Positions 1-7,757 of a stretch of DNA of 64,000 nucleotides are shown in pieces (within the stretch, counting starts at the first letter, position 1; each line of letters begins with the position of its first letter). Below the pieces are notes generated by a model, which worked only from the letters and a program-made list of their open reading frames with translations, was not told the DNA's origin and ran no database searches. The stretch spans positions 693,684-757,683 of the forward strand of contig NZ_LT821240.1 in assembly GCF_900169525.1 (NCBI RefSeq), given 5' to 3'. This stretch comes from Corynebacterium pacaense (lineage in GTDB: Bacteria; Actinomycetota; Actinomycetes; Mycobacteriales; Mycobacteriaceae). A program made the position numbers and the translations under genes.

Positions 1-400
1 CCTGGTCCGCAGGCAGATCGGCCACCGCACCGCGGAAGGACAGTCGCGCCTCCTCCTCGCCGCTGATCACCTCGGCCCTGGAACCAGGCTGGATCCTGGA
101 CAGCAGCTGCCCGGTCATGGCGAAGAACTCGTTGCGGTTGCCGGCGTCGCGGGTGGCTGCGGTGGCCACCATACGCACCACCTTCACATCCTCGGCGGCC
201 ATGATCTCCACATATTCCGCCAGTGCCACCCGGGTGCGCTCGATGGCCTCGGGATTCAGTTCCCCGGTGGCATCCACGCCCTGTCCCAGCCGGACGATCC
301 TATTCTCCCTCGTGATCTCCCGGAGTCCGTCGGTGGTCAGCTCGGAGATGAGCATGCGTATGGAGTTGGTGCCGCAGTCAACGGCTGCGAAGCGGCTCAC
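1..400 (-). CDS. ppx: Exopolyphosphatase / Ppx-GppA phosphatase (3'-truncated by window edge)
   Basis: The minus-strand reading frame starts at GTG 400 with VSRFAAVDCGTNSIRMLI and runs off the left edge of the window. DCGTNSIRML is the phosphate-binding loop of the ASKHA-fold Ppx/GppA family, which removes terminal phosphate from polyphosphate or hydrolyses pppGpp. A second family segment, VVRMVATAATRDAGNR, follows, and EVISGEEEARLSFRGA is also typical. About 133 residues of the usual 300 or so are visible. The start overlaps the stop of the upstream DUF501 gene by four bases (GTGA), so the two are probably translationally coupled. The gene sits in the position of C. glutamicum ppx2 downstream of eno, by recalled synteny. 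Polyphosphatase rather than guanosine phosphatase activity is inferred from that synteny. Confidence 0.88.
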   Translation of the reverse strand, partial: MSRFAAVDCGTNSIRMLISELTTDGLREITRENRIVRLGQGVDATGELNPEAIERTRVALAEYVEIMAAEDVKVVRMVATAATRDAGNRNEFFAMTGQLLSRIQPGSRAEVISGEEEARLSFRGAVADLPADQ

Positions 401-954
401 TGCACCCCACCGGCCCTGGAGAAATCAAAATCGGCCATGTTGATGCCGAGTTCCCCGACCGTCGGCCACTGGTCGGGAATCGCAGTCCCGCGCAGCCCGC
501 CGTGCTCCGCTGCCAGGGCCACGGCCTCGGTGCCCAGGCGGAAATGATCGGGGCCCTCGGCGAGCGCGTAGGCGATGAGGACATGCAGGCACTTGACGCG
601 GTCGGGCATGCCACCTCCGGAGAACTCGGTACCAAGATCGCCGAGCTCATTGCGCCTGGCCAGATAGTACTCGTGGGCCCGGCGGTAGTCGGCGCGCAGC
701 TCCTCATCCGTTTCGAGGCGATCGGTCATCCACTTCATCACCAGCGCGACCTCGAGGCGGGAGGCCTCACTGGCCAGCCGCGGATCGGTCAGATAGTACA
801 GCGTCGGAAAGGGCGTGCCGTCCTCGAGCCTGGGCATGGTCTTGACCACTCCCGGCTGTCCGTCGGGGCTGCGGTAGGAGATCTCCACAACACCGCGGGG
901 CACCCTTCCCAGCTGCTGTTCGACAGCCTGAAGGTCTGCATCAGTTACACTCAT
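397..954 (-). CDS. DUF501 domain protein
   Basis: A 185-residue soluble protein of unknown function that resembles the actinobacterial DUF501 family found in the eno-divIC-ppx cluster. Recognisable segments are LGRVPRGVVEISYRSPDG near the N-terminus, TLYYLTDPRL around residue 55, and a C-terminal segment with CLHVLIAYALAEG. I chose ATG 954 because GGAG lies just upstream; an ATG at 963 would add three residues and has no such signal. The stop overlaps the ppx start by four bases. Upstream lie two insertion sequences, so this gene and ppx are now 2.3 kb away from divIC. If they had no promoter of their own they would now depend on one from the insertion sequences. An imperfect hairpin (962-969 with 987-994) remains between the gene and the first element. 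Confidence 0.8.
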   Translation of the reverse strand: MSVTDADLQAVEQQLGRVPRGVVEISYRSPDGQPGVVKTMPRLEDGTPFPTLYYLTDPRLASEASRLEVALVMKWMTDRLETDEELRADYRRAHEYYLARRNELGDLGTEFSGGGMPDRVKCLHVLIAYALAEGPDHFRLGTEAVALAAEHGGLRGTAIPDQWPTVGELGINMADFDFSRAGGVQ

Positions 955-1002
955 GCGCTCCATTCTGTCATGCCCGGACGGCCCCGGACAGAATCGCCAC
1001 TA

Positions 1003-1926
1003 GGGCGTGTCTTGCAAATGAATTCTGTGGGAGCTGAGATCGTGGAGGTATGTCTCGATTCCAGCTCCTCTCAGACGACCAATGGACACTGATTGCTGAT
1101 TTGTTGCCTGGTCCCACGGGCAAGAAGGGCCGCCCGTTCGCCGACGCCCGACTGATGGTCGAGGGGATCATTTACCGGTATCGATGCGGGATCGCGTGGC
1201 GAGACCTTCCTGATGCTTTCGGGCCTTGGCAAACGGTCTGGGCGTGGCATAGGCGCATGGCCGACGATGGTGTCTGGGATCGGGCGCAAGCGCGTCTGCA
1301 CGAGTACGCAGACCACCAGGGCCTGCTCGACTGGTCGGTATCGGTGGATTCCACGATCGCTCGTGCGCATCAGCACGCGACCAACACCAAACGCGTAAAA
1401 AAGGGCTATATCGAATTACAAGAATCCGCTGACCGAGCCGCCTGACCACGCAGTCGGCCGTTCTCGGGGCGGCTTGTCAACGAAAACACATCAGCTCGTC
1501 GATGGGCGCGGCCTGCCGCTGGTGACGATTTGCTCAGCGGGACAAGATGGTGACTCGCCGATGTTCATCCCGCTCATGGAACAAGTGCGGGTCGGCCGTC
1601 GCACCAGGCCCGATGCCGCGCTCTGCGACAAGGCGTACTCCTCGCGGGCGAACCGGGCGTACTTGCGCAGGCGTGGCATCGAAGCGGTGATCCCCGAACC
1701 TCGTGATCAGCAGGGGCATCGGAAGCGGCGCGGCATGCAGGGCGGCAGGCCTGCGAAGTTTGATGCGGAGAAGTATCGGGGAAGGAACGTGATCGAGCGT
1801 GGCTATTGCCGGTTGAAACAGTGGCGAGGACTCGCGACTCGGTATGACAAGCTCGCGATCGTGTACCGGGCCGCAGTTGTCCTCAACGGAGTGATCGCGT
1901 GGCTCAACCTTTTACAAGACACGCCC
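1003..1926 (+). mobile_element. IS5-family (IS427-like) insertion sequence
   Basis: The element is about 0.92 kb long. Its terminal inverted repeats are GGGCGTGTCTTG (1003-1014) and CAAGACACGCCC (1915-1926). CTAG flanks both sides (1000-1003 and 1926-1929). Because CTAG is itself palindromic and the inverted repeat continues through it, the exact edge and duplication length (TA, CTA or CTAG) cannot be fixed from this copy. It carries a transposase split over two frames, as is common in this group. The element is intact by inspection and lies between DUF501 and an IS701-type element. Confidence 0.9.
1050..1445 (+). CDS. IS5-family transposase, first frame (OrfA)
   Basis: This frame encodes the N-terminal half of the transposase, 131 residues. 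It contains the family's helix-turn-helix/DUF4096-type region (LSDDQWTLIADLLP, then GIIYRYRCGIAWRDLP, then WQTVWAWHRRMADDGVW). It ends with LLDWSVSVDSTIARAHQHA, where the Asp of VDST is the first acidic residue of the DDE triad. After the A6G run at 1397-1403 the zero frame carries unrelated residues to a stop at 1443-1445. The second frame is open from that run onward and continues the family sequence, so a shift there would join the halves. Catalysis is cut-and-paste DDE transposition. Confidence 0.85.
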   Translation: MSRFQLLSDDQWTLIADLLPGPTGKKGRPFADARLMVEGIIYRYRCGIAWRDLPDAFGPWQTVWAWHRRMADDGVWDRAQARLHEYADHQGLLDWSVSVDSTIARAHQHATNTKRVKKGYIELQESADRAA

Positions 1927-1929
1927 TAG
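1474..1929 (+). CDS. IS5-family transposase, second frame (OrfB)
   Basis: This frame carries the C-terminal catalytic half: GLSTKTHQLVDGRGLPLV, then ALCDKAYSS with the second Asp, then RNVIERGYCRLKQWRGLATRYDK with the catalytic Glu. The frame is open back to about 1402, and the residues just before TTG 1474 (AVGRSRGG) are also family sequence. It is therefore probably made as a fusion with the upstream frame rather than from its own start. The required shift is to the +1 frame (or -2). The TAG stop at 1927-1929 lies beyond the inverted repeat and is supplied by the flanking CTAG. Confidence 0.83.
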   Translation: MSTKTHQLVDGRGLPLVTICSAGQDGDSPMFIPLMEQVRVGRRTRPDAALCDKAYSSRANRAYLRRRGIEAVIPEPRDQQGHRKRRGMQGGRPAKFDAEKYRGRNVIERGYCRLKQWRGLATRYDKLAIVYRAAVVLNGVIAWLNLLQDTP

Positions 1930-3343
1930 TAGTACTTGGTTAGGTGGGTCCGGCGCGGCGGCAGTAGGGGCAGCAACTGAGCATCCGAATGACCGCTACC
2001 TGCAACTCGGTCAGGAGCTGGTAAAAGCTCAGGCCACCCCACCCGCTTTTGGGTCGCCACGCAGCCTCTGCTCGGTGATGAATAAGTGCGCCGCGGTCAC
2101 AAGCGTGACGTGGTGATGCCACCCCAACCAGGTGCGGCCCTCAAAGTGGTCAAGTCCGAGCCCGTGCTTGAGTTCCCGGTAATCGTGCTCGATCCGCCAC
2201 CGGATCTTCCCGAACCTGACCAACTCCGCGACCGGTGTGCTCTCGGGCAGAGTGGACAGCCAGTAGTCGCTCGGTTCGGCCTCGTTCTCGGGCCACTCGA
2301 TCAGGAGCCAGCACACCGGCAGCGTGCCGTCGGCGTCCTTTGGGAGGTTCCGGTTCGCGGGCCGTACCCGGCATGCCGCGAACCGGCTCGTGAGCACCCC
2401 TTTGGAACCCTGCCGCCACGCGACCTCTTCAAAGGCTTCCTCGGGGAGATCTCCTGCGTACTGTCTCGCCTGCACCGGCTTTGTCCGATAGGAGGGCTTT
2501 GTGAACGGGCGCCCGGTCTTCCCGGTCGAGTCGGGCAACTCGAACGGGGCGTCGACATCATGCACGCTCGTGGTGGCTTTCACCTGCACCACATACGGGA
2601 TCTGACGCTCGGTCAGCCCGGTTCTCAACGGCCCGATCTCCCCGTACCCGGCATCGCCGACCATCACCTGTGGTCGATACCCCCAAGTGTCGAGCTCGTC
2701 GAGCATCTCGAGCGCCTGCTCCCACTTCGTCTGATGCCCAGCGATGTCAGGGATCTTTGCCCGCTGCCTGCGAACGGCAATGTGCTCGGCTTCCTCGCTC
2801 GTCTCCGCGCACGCATCATCCCATTTTTCCGGCAGGAATAGCCGCCACTCCAACGGGCACGATGCCTGGTCGGTGACCGCATGCACCGAGACACCGATCT
2901 GCACATTCCCGATCTTCCCCAGGCTCCCGGAGTACTGACGCGCCACCCCGGGAGAGGCGGGCCCGTCTTTCACGAACCCCGTGTCATCGACCACCCACGC
3001 CTCGGGCTGGATCACGTCGATCGCGCGCGAGACGAGTTTCCGCCTGACCGGCTCGACCGGCCAGGGTGAGCAAGACACGAACTGCTGCAACTGCTGGTAA
3101 TCAATCCCGAGCCGATCTCCCATGGGCTGCATCGATTTCCGGCGCCCGTCGAGCATCAACCCTTGCAGGTACAAGCTGCCCTTCGTTCGCTGGTCCCGGC
3201 GGGCAAGCGATGCGAACACGTCGCTGACATACTCGTCCAGCTCGGCCCGCACCCTGCCGATCTCACGCTTATCCACACCCGAACGTTAACAACAACGCAA
3301 ACCGAGCCGCGGGAACAACACACCCAAACCTAACCAAGTACTA
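1930..3343 (-). mobile_element. IS701-family insertion sequence
   Basis: The element is about 1.41 kb long with 16-bp perfect terminal inverted repeats, TAGTACTTGGTTAGGT at 1930-1945 and its complement at 3328-3343. It is bounded by CTAG at 1926-1929 and 3344-3347. A 4-bp duplication is the norm for the IS701 family and CTAG/YTAG targets are common. It encodes one transposase on the minus strand. The left CTAG is shared with the right end of the neighbouring IS5-type element, so the two elements abut exactly. Its right CTAG contains the TAG stop codon of the divIC-like gene. Confidence 0.9.
2029..3276 (-). CDS. IS701-family transposase
   Basis: This 415-residue protein starts at GTG 3276. 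Family segments are LYLQGLMLDGRRKSMQPM near residue 40, WVVDDTGFVKDG around 95 (first catalytic Asp), QVMVGDAGYGEIGPLRTGL near 205 (second Asp), and a final RWRIEHDYRELKHGLGLDHF near 365 with the catalytic Glu. These support a DDE transposase. It ends at 2029 with KAGGVA. The sequence GGLSFYQLLTELQ, which resembles the usual C-terminal tail of this family, continues in another frame at about 1940-2045. The 3' end may therefore be frameshifted, though the catalytic core is complete. Confidence 0.92.
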   Translation of the reverse strand: MDKREIGRVRAELDEYVSDVFASLARRDQRTKGSLYLQGLMLDGRRKSMQPMGDRLGIDYQQLQQFVSCSPWPVEPVRRKLVSRAIDVIQPEAWVVDDTGFVKDGPASPGVARQYSGSLGKIGNVQIGVSVHAVTDQASCPLEWRLFLPEKWDDACAETSEEAEHIAVRRQRAKIPDIAGHQTKWEQALEMLDELDTWGYRPQVMVGDAGYGEIGPLRTGLTERQIPYVVQVKATTSVHDVDAPFELPDSTGKTGRPFTKPSYRTKPVQARQYAGDLPEEAFEEVAWRQGSKGVLTSRFAACRVRPANRNLPKDADGTLPVCWLLIEWPENEAEPSDYWLSTLPESTPVAELVRFGKIRWRIEHDYRELKHGLGLDHFEGRTWLGWHHHVTLVTAAHLFITEQRLRGDPKAGGVA

Positions 3344-3859
3344 CTAGGGAGCAGGTGTCTGCGCAGGTGCCTCGGGAGCATCCGCCGCCTGCTCCCCGGG
3401 GGGCTCGGGCCGGGTGACGGACTCCCAGAGCGTCTCGTACCAGGGTCCCGGCGGCTCGACCCCGGGGCCGTCGGAGGTCAGTGACTGATCATTATCCAGT
3501 GCCGGGTCGAGGATGCGGAAGGCGGTCTCCCCCGGCTCGATGAGACCGAGTCGGAGGCGGGCCTGCTCGCGGATGTAGGCCTGCGAACGGTAGCGGTCCA
3601 GGTCCGTCTCCAACTGGTTGATCTGCTCCTGCTTGGCCTCGATGGCCGCCTCGACGCGCGCGATCTCCGTGCGCTGCTGGAAGTAGTTGCGCAGGGGAAT
3701 GGCGATCATCAGCAGGATGAGCAGCACGACCGCGAAGAGCGCGATCAGCCCGTAGGAGCCGAGCCGGAAGGGCGCGCGCGTGGCAGAACGGGTCTCGGTG
3801 GCGCGTTCACGGCTGGACACCGGGACTATGCCCTTATGAGACTTCTTCTGCTTTGCCAT
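3344..3859 (-). CDS. Septum formation initiator (DivIC/FtsB-like)
   Basis: This is a 171-residue bitopic membrane protein. It has a basic cytoplasmic N-terminus (MAKQKKSHKG), one hydrophobic segment (about residues 35-54), a coiled coil with IARVEAAIEAKQEQINQLE, the family block YIREQARLRLGLIEPGE, and a Pro/Ala-rich tail. FtsB/DivIC proteins act at the division septum with FtsL and FtsQ. It lies downstream of eno, as in other corynebacteria, but behind a strong terminator. ATG 3859 has no ribosome binding site; TAAGAT lies 8 nt upstream, so a leaderless transcript is likely. A GTG at 3865 would add two residues. Its TAG stop (3344-3346) is part of the CTAG target of the IS701 element. Confidence 0.88.
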   Translation of the reverse strand: MAKQKKSHKGIVPVSSRERATETRSATRAPFRLGSYGLIALFAVVLLILLMIAIPLRNYFQQRTEIARVEAAIEAKQEQINQLETDLDRYRSQAYIREQARLRLGLIEPGETAFRILDPALDNDQSLTSDGPGVEPPGPWYETLWESVTRPEPPGEQAADAPEAPAQTPAP

Positions 3860-3867
3860 AGTCACTG

Positions 3868-3873
3868 ATCTTA
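3868..3873 (-). promoter_or_regulatory. Putative -10 (TAAGAT) of the divIC-like gene
   Basis: TAAGAT on the minus strand lies 8 nt before ATG 3859, with no Shine-Dalgarno sequence between. It is downstream of the eno terminator's template region in map order but serves the next gene, which would otherwise be cut off by that terminator. This is inference from position and hexamer only. Confidence 0.4.
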
Positions 3874-3914
3874 GTCACAGGAGTAACAGAGCCCGCTTCT
3901 CGACGCCCACAAAA

Positions 3915-3957
3915 ACGCGGACTCCCGCACACCGAAGCGGTGTGCGGGAGTCCGCGT
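3915..3957 (-). terminator. Intrinsic terminator downstream of eno
   Basis: This is a near-perfect 20-bp stem (3915-3934 with 3938-3957) and a 3-nt loop. In the minus-strand transcript it is followed at once by five U residues (3911-3915 region). It starts about 18 nt after the eno stop and should separate eno from the divIC-like gene. Confidence 0.9.
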
Positions 3958-3974
3958 GGGGGCGCGGTAGGTGT

Positions 3975-5261
<1,287 letters not shown>

Positions 5262-5385
5262 CTATGCCAACTTGGGAGCTAACCAGATTCTTGTACGTGT
5301 CCGGCGTCCGGTCACGTCTGAAATCAATTGTTGCACGAATCTCGTTTCCATGACGGAATCACCGCCAAAAAGTGAAGCACTCCAC

Positions 5386-5417
5386 GTCCGAATGTGTCCG
5401 AATCAACACAATCGGAC
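5386..5417 (-). terminator. Hairpin after the lytic transglycosylase gene
   Basis: An 11-of-12 bp inverted repeat (5386-5397 with 5406-5417, 8-nt loop) begins two bases after the stop codon of the minus-strand transglycosylase. A T5 run follows about a dozen bases later in the transcript. It may be an intrinsic terminator of modest quality, or an operator-like palindrome in the eno upstream region. Confidence 0.5.
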
Positions 5418-5418
5418 G

Positions 5419-6207
5419 TCACAGAGCCGGTTGCCGCAGGGCGAAGGCCGCCGCAGCGTCCCTGACGTCGAGCAGATACTTGGTGGACATGTTGTAGGAG
5501 TGCACCGCCCTGGTCCACCCCTCGGGCGTGGACAGGTCGCCGCCGTTCTCACACAGCAGGTGGGCCGCGCTCAGGGCGGCATCATCGATCTGGTTCGGAT
5601 CGGCCACCCCGTCCCCGTTCGCGTCCAGGCCGAAACGCCCCCAGGATTCCGGAATGAACTGCATGGGACCCACCGCGCGGTCAAAATCGGGGTCACCGTC
5701 GAGAGCACCGCCGTCGGTGTCCGGAATCTCGGCGACACCAGGCGAACCGTCGAGGGGAATGCCGATGATCGGCGGTGTGGCGACACCGTCCGCATTCAGG
5801 GCACTGCCACCGAAGAGCTTCCCCGAGTAGGTCCCGTGCCTGGTTTCCACGTGTCCGATGCCCGCCAGGGTGTTCCAGGAGATGTGGCACCCCGGCCAGG
5901 TCCCCTCCGCGACGAGCTCGGCGTTGCCGTAGGCGGCGACCGCCTGGGCCGAGACGCTGATGTCCGCCGCGATCGGCTGCGCCCAGAAGTCCAGCTGGGA
6001 GGAGGTGCGCCCCGGTGCATGGATATCCACAACCGGGACCGCCTCCCCCCTGGCGGGGGGGACGTCATCCGGAATCGGTTCCAATTGTCTGATCGGAGCG
6101 CCGCCGTCAATGAAACTCAATGCCCATCCGACGAAGGAGATAACCATGATGACAGCAAGGACCGACCCACAGCCACAGCCGAAAGCCTTGCTCGCCCCAG
6201 AATTCAT
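5419..6207 (-). CDS. Lytic murein transglycosylase (MltB/SLT-2 type)
   Basis: This is a 262-residue exported or membrane-anchored protein with an N-terminal hydrophobic segment (about residues 12-32, GSVLAVIMVISFVGWALSFI). The later part matches the SLT_2 fold: GIGHVETRHGTY with the catalytic Glu, DFDRAVGPMQFIPESWGRFG, DANGDGVADPNQIDDAALSAA, and a C-terminal AVHSYNMSTKYLLDV. Such enzymes cleave the MurNAc-GlcNAc bond of peptidoglycan. I chose ATG 6207; a TTG at 6216 would add three residues. TAAGAT ends 8 nt before the ATG and no ribosome binding site is visible, so leaderless translation is likely. It is transcribed toward eno and separated from it by a hairpin. Confidence 0.87.
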   Translation of the reverse strand: MNSGASKAFGCGCGSVLAVIMVISFVGWALSFIDGGAPIRQLEPIPDDVPPARGEAVPVVDIHAPGRTSSQLDFWAQPIAADISVSAQAVAAYGNAELVAEGTWPGCHISWNTLAGIGHVETRHGTYSGKLFGGSALNADGVATPPIIGIPLDGSPGVAEIPDTDGGALDGDPDFDRAVGPMQFIPESWGRFGLDANGDGVADPNQIDDAALSAAHLLCENGGDLSTPEGWTRAVHSYNMSTKYLLDVRDAAAAFALRQPAL

Positions 6208-6215
6208 AGGCGCCA

Positions 6216-6221
6216 ATCTTA
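6216..6221 (-). promoter_or_regulatory. Putative -10 (TAAGAT) of the transglycosylase gene
   Basis: The TAAGAT hexamer lies 8 nt before ATG 6207 on the minus strand. The arrangement is the same as before the divIC-like gene, and it suggests a transcript starting at or next to the initiation codon. Confidence 0.4.
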
Positions 6222-6354
6222 GCCCCCACGGTGATCGGACCGATATTCAGGCAGTTGGGACGGGGATCGGGAACCATCCGCGCGATCCTTGACCATGACC
6301 GGCGCGGGGGTAACCACTTTCTTAACATCCGACACATTGGACACACTGAGCACT

Positions 6355-6360
6355 TATGAT
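6355..6360 (+). promoter_or_regulatory. Putative -10 (TATGAT) of the porin-like gene
   Basis: TATGAT lies about 50 nt before ATG 6411, preceded by repeated ACACA-containing sequence (6332-6347). No convincing -35 at standard spacing was seen, which is usual for corynebacterial promoters. Confidence 0.4.
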
Positions 6361-6410
6361 TTTCTACGGCACAGTATTTACCGCCATCCCTCCTCCCCAA
6401 AAGGACAACC

Positions 6411-6785
6411 ATGACCAAGTCTTTCCGCCTCGCCGTCGCCGCCGCCACCATCGCCCTCGGTGCATCCCTGACCCCCGTGGCCTCCGCACAGGAAGGCGGC
6501 CTCCAGGCGATCAACGAGATCGTGGACAAGCTGGACTGCAACGCCCTTCGAACCGTCCTCGAACAGTCGGGCATGGCCAGGGAATCCACCACCCGCGATG
6601 AGCTCGCCGCCACGCTCAGGAACGCCACGAACCTCGGCGCCATTGACCCGATTCTCGGCCTCGCCGGGAACATATACGCGGGGCGCATCGCCGATCGCGC
6701 GCTGACCTGTGGCATCGTCAAGGCCAATCCGCAGCAGGACATCATCACCCAGCTGCAGAATCTCTCGAGCAACCTCTCGTCCTAG
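6411..6785 (+). CDS. PorB/PorC-like secreted helical porin precursor
   Basis: This 124-residue precursor has a Sec signal peptide (residues 1-26, ending PVASA|QE) and a 98-residue mature protein. The mature protein has exactly two cysteines, Cys43 and Cys100, and is predicted mostly helical. C. glutamicum PorB has a 99-residue mature chain forming a small helical bundle with one disulfide. It is encoded next to eno, so length, cysteines and location agree. PorB and PorC form anion-selective channels in the mycolate outer membrane. Only one copy is seen here, whereas C. glutamicum has porB and porC in tandem. The stop overlaps the mazG stop on the other strand within a shared CTAG, with no terminator between. 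Family assignment is by pattern, not alignment. Confidence 0.65.
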   Translation: MTKSFRLAVAAATIALGASLTPVASAQEGGLQAINEIVDKLDCNALRTVLEQSGMARESTTRDELAATLRNATNLGAIDPILGLAGNIYAGRIADRALTCGIVKANPQQDIITQLQNLSSNLSS

Positions 6786-7369
6786 CGCCCCGCCGACTTC
6801 TCCGCGGCCTTGCCCTCCGCCCAGTAGCGCTGCTGTTCCTCGACCCCCACGGTCCCCCTCGTACCATCGAAGAGGTAGGGGGATCTGGATTCCATCTTGG
6901 CCACGAAGCTCGCCGCTACGGCGCTGAAGTCGAAACTTCCGCGCCTGGCGGCGAGTTCGGCGTGAAAGAGTACCTGCAGGAGGACGTCCCCGAGCTCCCT
7001 GCACATCTCCGTCTCGTCCCCAATCCCGACAGCCTCGATGAACTCCTCCGATTCCTCCCGGAGGTAGGGAATCAGGCTTTCATGGGTCTGGGCGGACTCC
7101 CATTCGCCCATGCCCACCGCCTTCCGCATTACCTCGACGGCCCGGGCCACGTGGCCGACCCTGGCGTCGATAAGCGGTGCGGAGAAATCCACAAGGTCGG
7201 CGCGCGTGGTGAGAAACCACGGCGCGCCGACCTCGGATTGAAGCCCCCAGGACGCGATGTCCAGGGAAACGGAATCGTCCACCTCCACCGGTTCCCCCCG
7301 TCCGAGTACCGCGTCCAGAAAGGCAGCGGGGAGAACGGGATCGGTGGAGTCAATCAGGACGATCGTCAT
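6782..7369 (-). CDS. mazG: MazG-type nucleoside triphosphate pyrophosphohydrolase
   Basis: This is a 195-residue protein whose C-terminal half carries the all-alpha NTP pyrophosphatase motif. LREESEEFIEAV supplies the EExxE part, and ELGDVLLQVLFHAELA about 20 residues later supplies ExxD. These acidic residues bind Mg2+. The enzyme converts NTPs or damaged dNTPs to NMPs, a house-cleaning role. The N-terminal 85 residues (MTIVLIDSTDPVLPAAFLDAV) are an extension of the type seen in actinobacterial MazG proteins. The gene converges with the porin-like gene, and the two TAG stops overlap by two bases. Confidence 0.9.
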   Translation of the reverse strand: MTIVLIDSTDPVLPAAFLDAVLGRGEPVEVDDSVSLDIASWGLQSEVGAPWFLTTRADLVDFSAPLIDARVGHVARAVEVMRKAVGMGEWESAQTHESLIPYLREESEEFIEAVGIGDETEMCRELGDVLLQVLFHAELAARRGSFDFSAVAASFVAKMESRSPYLFDGTRGTVGVEEQQRYWAEGKAAEKSAGR

Positions 7370-7380
7370 GGAAGGTGACT

Positions 7381-7569
7381 CTAGTTGTTCTTACCGATCT
7401 GCTCATCAAGCTTGTCGCGCACGGCGTCAATCTGACCCGCCTTGTCCGCGCCCAGCTTGTCCTTGGCGAACTCGGAGACCTTGTCGAGGATCTCATCGGA
7501 CTTCTGCTCCGCCTGATCGGAATTCAGAAACTCGGTGGCCTTGGCTTTTGCATCGTCGAAAACACCCAT
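7381..7569 (-). CDS. Small Rv0909/MT0933-like antitoxin-family protein
   Basis: This 62-residue, highly charged helical protein (MGVFDDAKAKATEFLNSDQA..., ending LDEQIGKNN) has no cysteine or membrane segment. The lysine/aspartate-rich DKxxEFAKDKLGADKAGQID pattern resembles the MT0933-like antitoxin family, which is also widespread in actinobacteria as small stress-induced proteins. ATG 7569 is preceded by AAGGGGA at proper spacing. Longer in-frame starts lack such a signal. No toxin gene adjoins it, so a toxin-antitoxin role is not supported by context. It lies 11 bases after the mazG start in the same orientation. Confidence 0.6.
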   Translation of the reverse strand: MGVFDDAKAKATEFLNSDQAEQKSDEILDKVSEFAKDKLGADKAGQIDAVRDKLDEQIGKNN

Positions 7570-7744
7570 GTGTGATTTCCCCTTCATTGTTGGCGCTACG
7601 GATATCGCTGCTAAGAATACGTCAACTCCGTGACGCCGGCACCCGTTTTTTCCAGGCACCGATCATCCCGGTTCCGCCCGGGTGACGTCTCCGGGCAGAT
7701 CCGCGCGCGGAAGCATTCCCCCGAAAGCGGTGCAGACCGCGGGG

Positions 7745-7750
7745 TAGGGT
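7745..7750 (+). promoter_or_regulatory. Putative -10 (TAGGGT) before the broken ORF at 7758
   Basis: TAGGGT lies 7 nt before ATG 7758 with no ribosome binding site between, the spacing expected for a leaderless transcript. Confidence 0.3.
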
Positions 7751-7757
7751 GTTCGAC

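Noticed and set aside
1000..3347. A composite transposon carrying cargo
   Set aside because: The two elements belong to different families, have different ends and no gene lies between them.
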